From Lactobacillus johnsonii ATCC 33200 (lineage in GTDB: Bacteria > Bacillota > Bacilli > Lactobacillales > Lactobacillaceae), in NCBI RefSeq assembly GCF_000159355.1, contig NZ_GG670120.1, forward strand, positions 1 through 64,000: a stretch of DNA of 64,000 nucleotides. Direction: 5' to 3'. Shown here one piece after another: positions 63,393 through 64,000 of this stretch. Each line of letters starts with the position of its first letter. Position 1 is the first letter of the stretch. A program made the position numbers and the translations under genes. The notes beneath the pieces were generated by a model that saw only the letters and a list, made by a program, of their open reading frames with translations, ran no database searches and was not told the origin of the DNA.

Positions 63393-64000
63393 TATTTTAA
63401 AAGTTGAATTTTTAAAAACAAAACATAGTGTAGTTCGCTTACTAGTATGGCTACTACCAGTGATTGCTGTTTTGATGATGACTGCTGTTTTCTGGGATAA
63501 CCAATATCTAGTTCAATTAATGATGGGCCAATGGAGTTACTTCTGGTTAAATATGTCAATTGGTCTACTGGTTGGTCTTAGTACTTATTATCAAAAGCAA
63601 GCGACGAAATTTAGAGAAATATTAACGTCTCCACAGGACTTATTGAGCTATGAAATTGGTAGAATTCTCCATGGAATTATTCAAGCATGTATCATGAGCG
63701 TGATTTTTATAGTTTTGATGATCTGTGTTCTTTTTATTTTTTCAAGTACCGAAGAAATAGGCTTAATGATTTGTTCAGTAATTGGAGTTTTATTAGCATC
63801 TTTATGGCTGGTGCCATTTTATTCTTGGCTCGTAAGAATTACTAATCTATATTTTGCATTAGGAATTGGTTTTTTAGGATCCATTTTAGCCATGTTTTTA
63901 AGTCGTACGACTTGGAGCATGTGGTGGCCGTTTGATTGGGGGATGCTCTTAAATAATCTGTGGATAAAAGGCGACTTTGTCTTTGGATCATGGAGCTTAG
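63385..64000 (+). CDS. ABC-2 type permease of lantibiotic-immunity type (partial)
   Basis: The first 205 codons of a membrane protein, running off the window end. It starts MTNILKVEFLKTKHSVVRLL, then hydrophobic segments near residues 18-32, 50-65, 100-125 and 130-150, and further ones to the end. It overlaps the ATPase gene by 8 bp and should be its permease partner (MutE/EpiE-like). The 3' part and any second permease lie beyond the window. Confidence 0.85.
   Translation, partial: MTNILKVEFLKTKHSVVRLLVWLLPVIAVLMMTAVFWDNQYLVQLMMGQWSYFWLNMSIGLLVGLSTYYQKQATKFREILTSPQDLLSYEIGRILHGIIQACIMSVIFIVLMICVLFIFSSTEEIGLMICSVIGVLLASLWLVPFYSWLVRITNLYFALGIGFLGSILAMFLSRTTWSMWWPFDWGMLLNNLWIKGDFVFGSWSL

Overview
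The window is low-GC, densely coded chromosomal DNA from a Lactobacillus of the L. johnsonii / L. gasseri group. I infer this from the tandem pair of aggregation-promoting-factor (apf) genes, the pcrA-ligA-camS-gatCAB-dagK block, a tyrosine T-box leader, several TTG starts and fermentative metabolism (adhE, L-2-hydroxyacid dehydrogenase). I see no insertion sequence, integrase, prophage or CRISPR array.

Layout. 1-6 kb: an amino-acid permease, adhE with cre and Rex-like sites, a charged coiled-coil protein and a CMD-family protein. 6-11.5 kb: a three-gene cassette (TerB-domain protein, BrxD-like ATPase, Lhr-like helicase) that matches the anti-phage system Shango; its first protein carries an extra N-terminal MmcQ/YjbR-like domain. 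11.5-17.9 kb: galE, a frameshifted PARG-like gene, an RclA-like flavoprotein, an aldo/keto reductase, tRNA-Thr, a GNAT, a PsiE-like protein and a second frameshifted gene (CmpB-type membrane protein). 18-20.2 kb: apf1 and apf2. 20.3-24.8 kb: two identical tRNA-Gln genes and a tRNA-Tyr around a sugar-type locus (RpiA-like, Gfo/Idh, RpiR regulator, L-2-hydroxyacid dehydrogenase) with four regularly spaced operator-like boxes. 24.8-31.5 kb: rhodanese, a beta-helix protein, a GntR regulator and envelope-polymer genes (tagD, tagA, GT4, membrane GT2). 31.6-36 kb: nicotinate-to-NAD genes (pncB, nadE), then a beta-helix/CbbX-type AAA+ fusion. 36-38.9 kb: a P-type ATPase behind a yybP-ykoY-type Mn2+ riboswitch. 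39-42.7 kb: CDP-glycerol transferase, flippase, GT32, SprT. 42.8-44.2 kb: tRNA-Leu, an ECF S component and a glucosaminidase. 44.3-55 kb: pcrA, ligA, camS, gatCAB, dagK and a Cof phosphatase. 55-64 kb: a GT-D fold glycosyltransferase with a doubtful 5' end, a BI-1 protein, an ECF transporter operon headed by a SAM hydroxide adenosyltransferase, an NhaC-family transporter under a tyrosine T-box, and the start of an ABC export operon.

How parts fit. TagD would make the CDP-glycerol used by the CDP-glycerol transferase, while TagA and the glycosyltransferases build teichoic-acid or polysaccharide chains. PncB and NadE bracket NAD salvage (NadD lies outside). Two RNA switches predict substrates for generic transporters: Mn2+ for the P-type ATPase and tyrosine for the NhaC protein. 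The main defence candidate is the Shango cassette; the least explained proteins are the two beta-helix proteins, one fused to a AAA+ ATPase.
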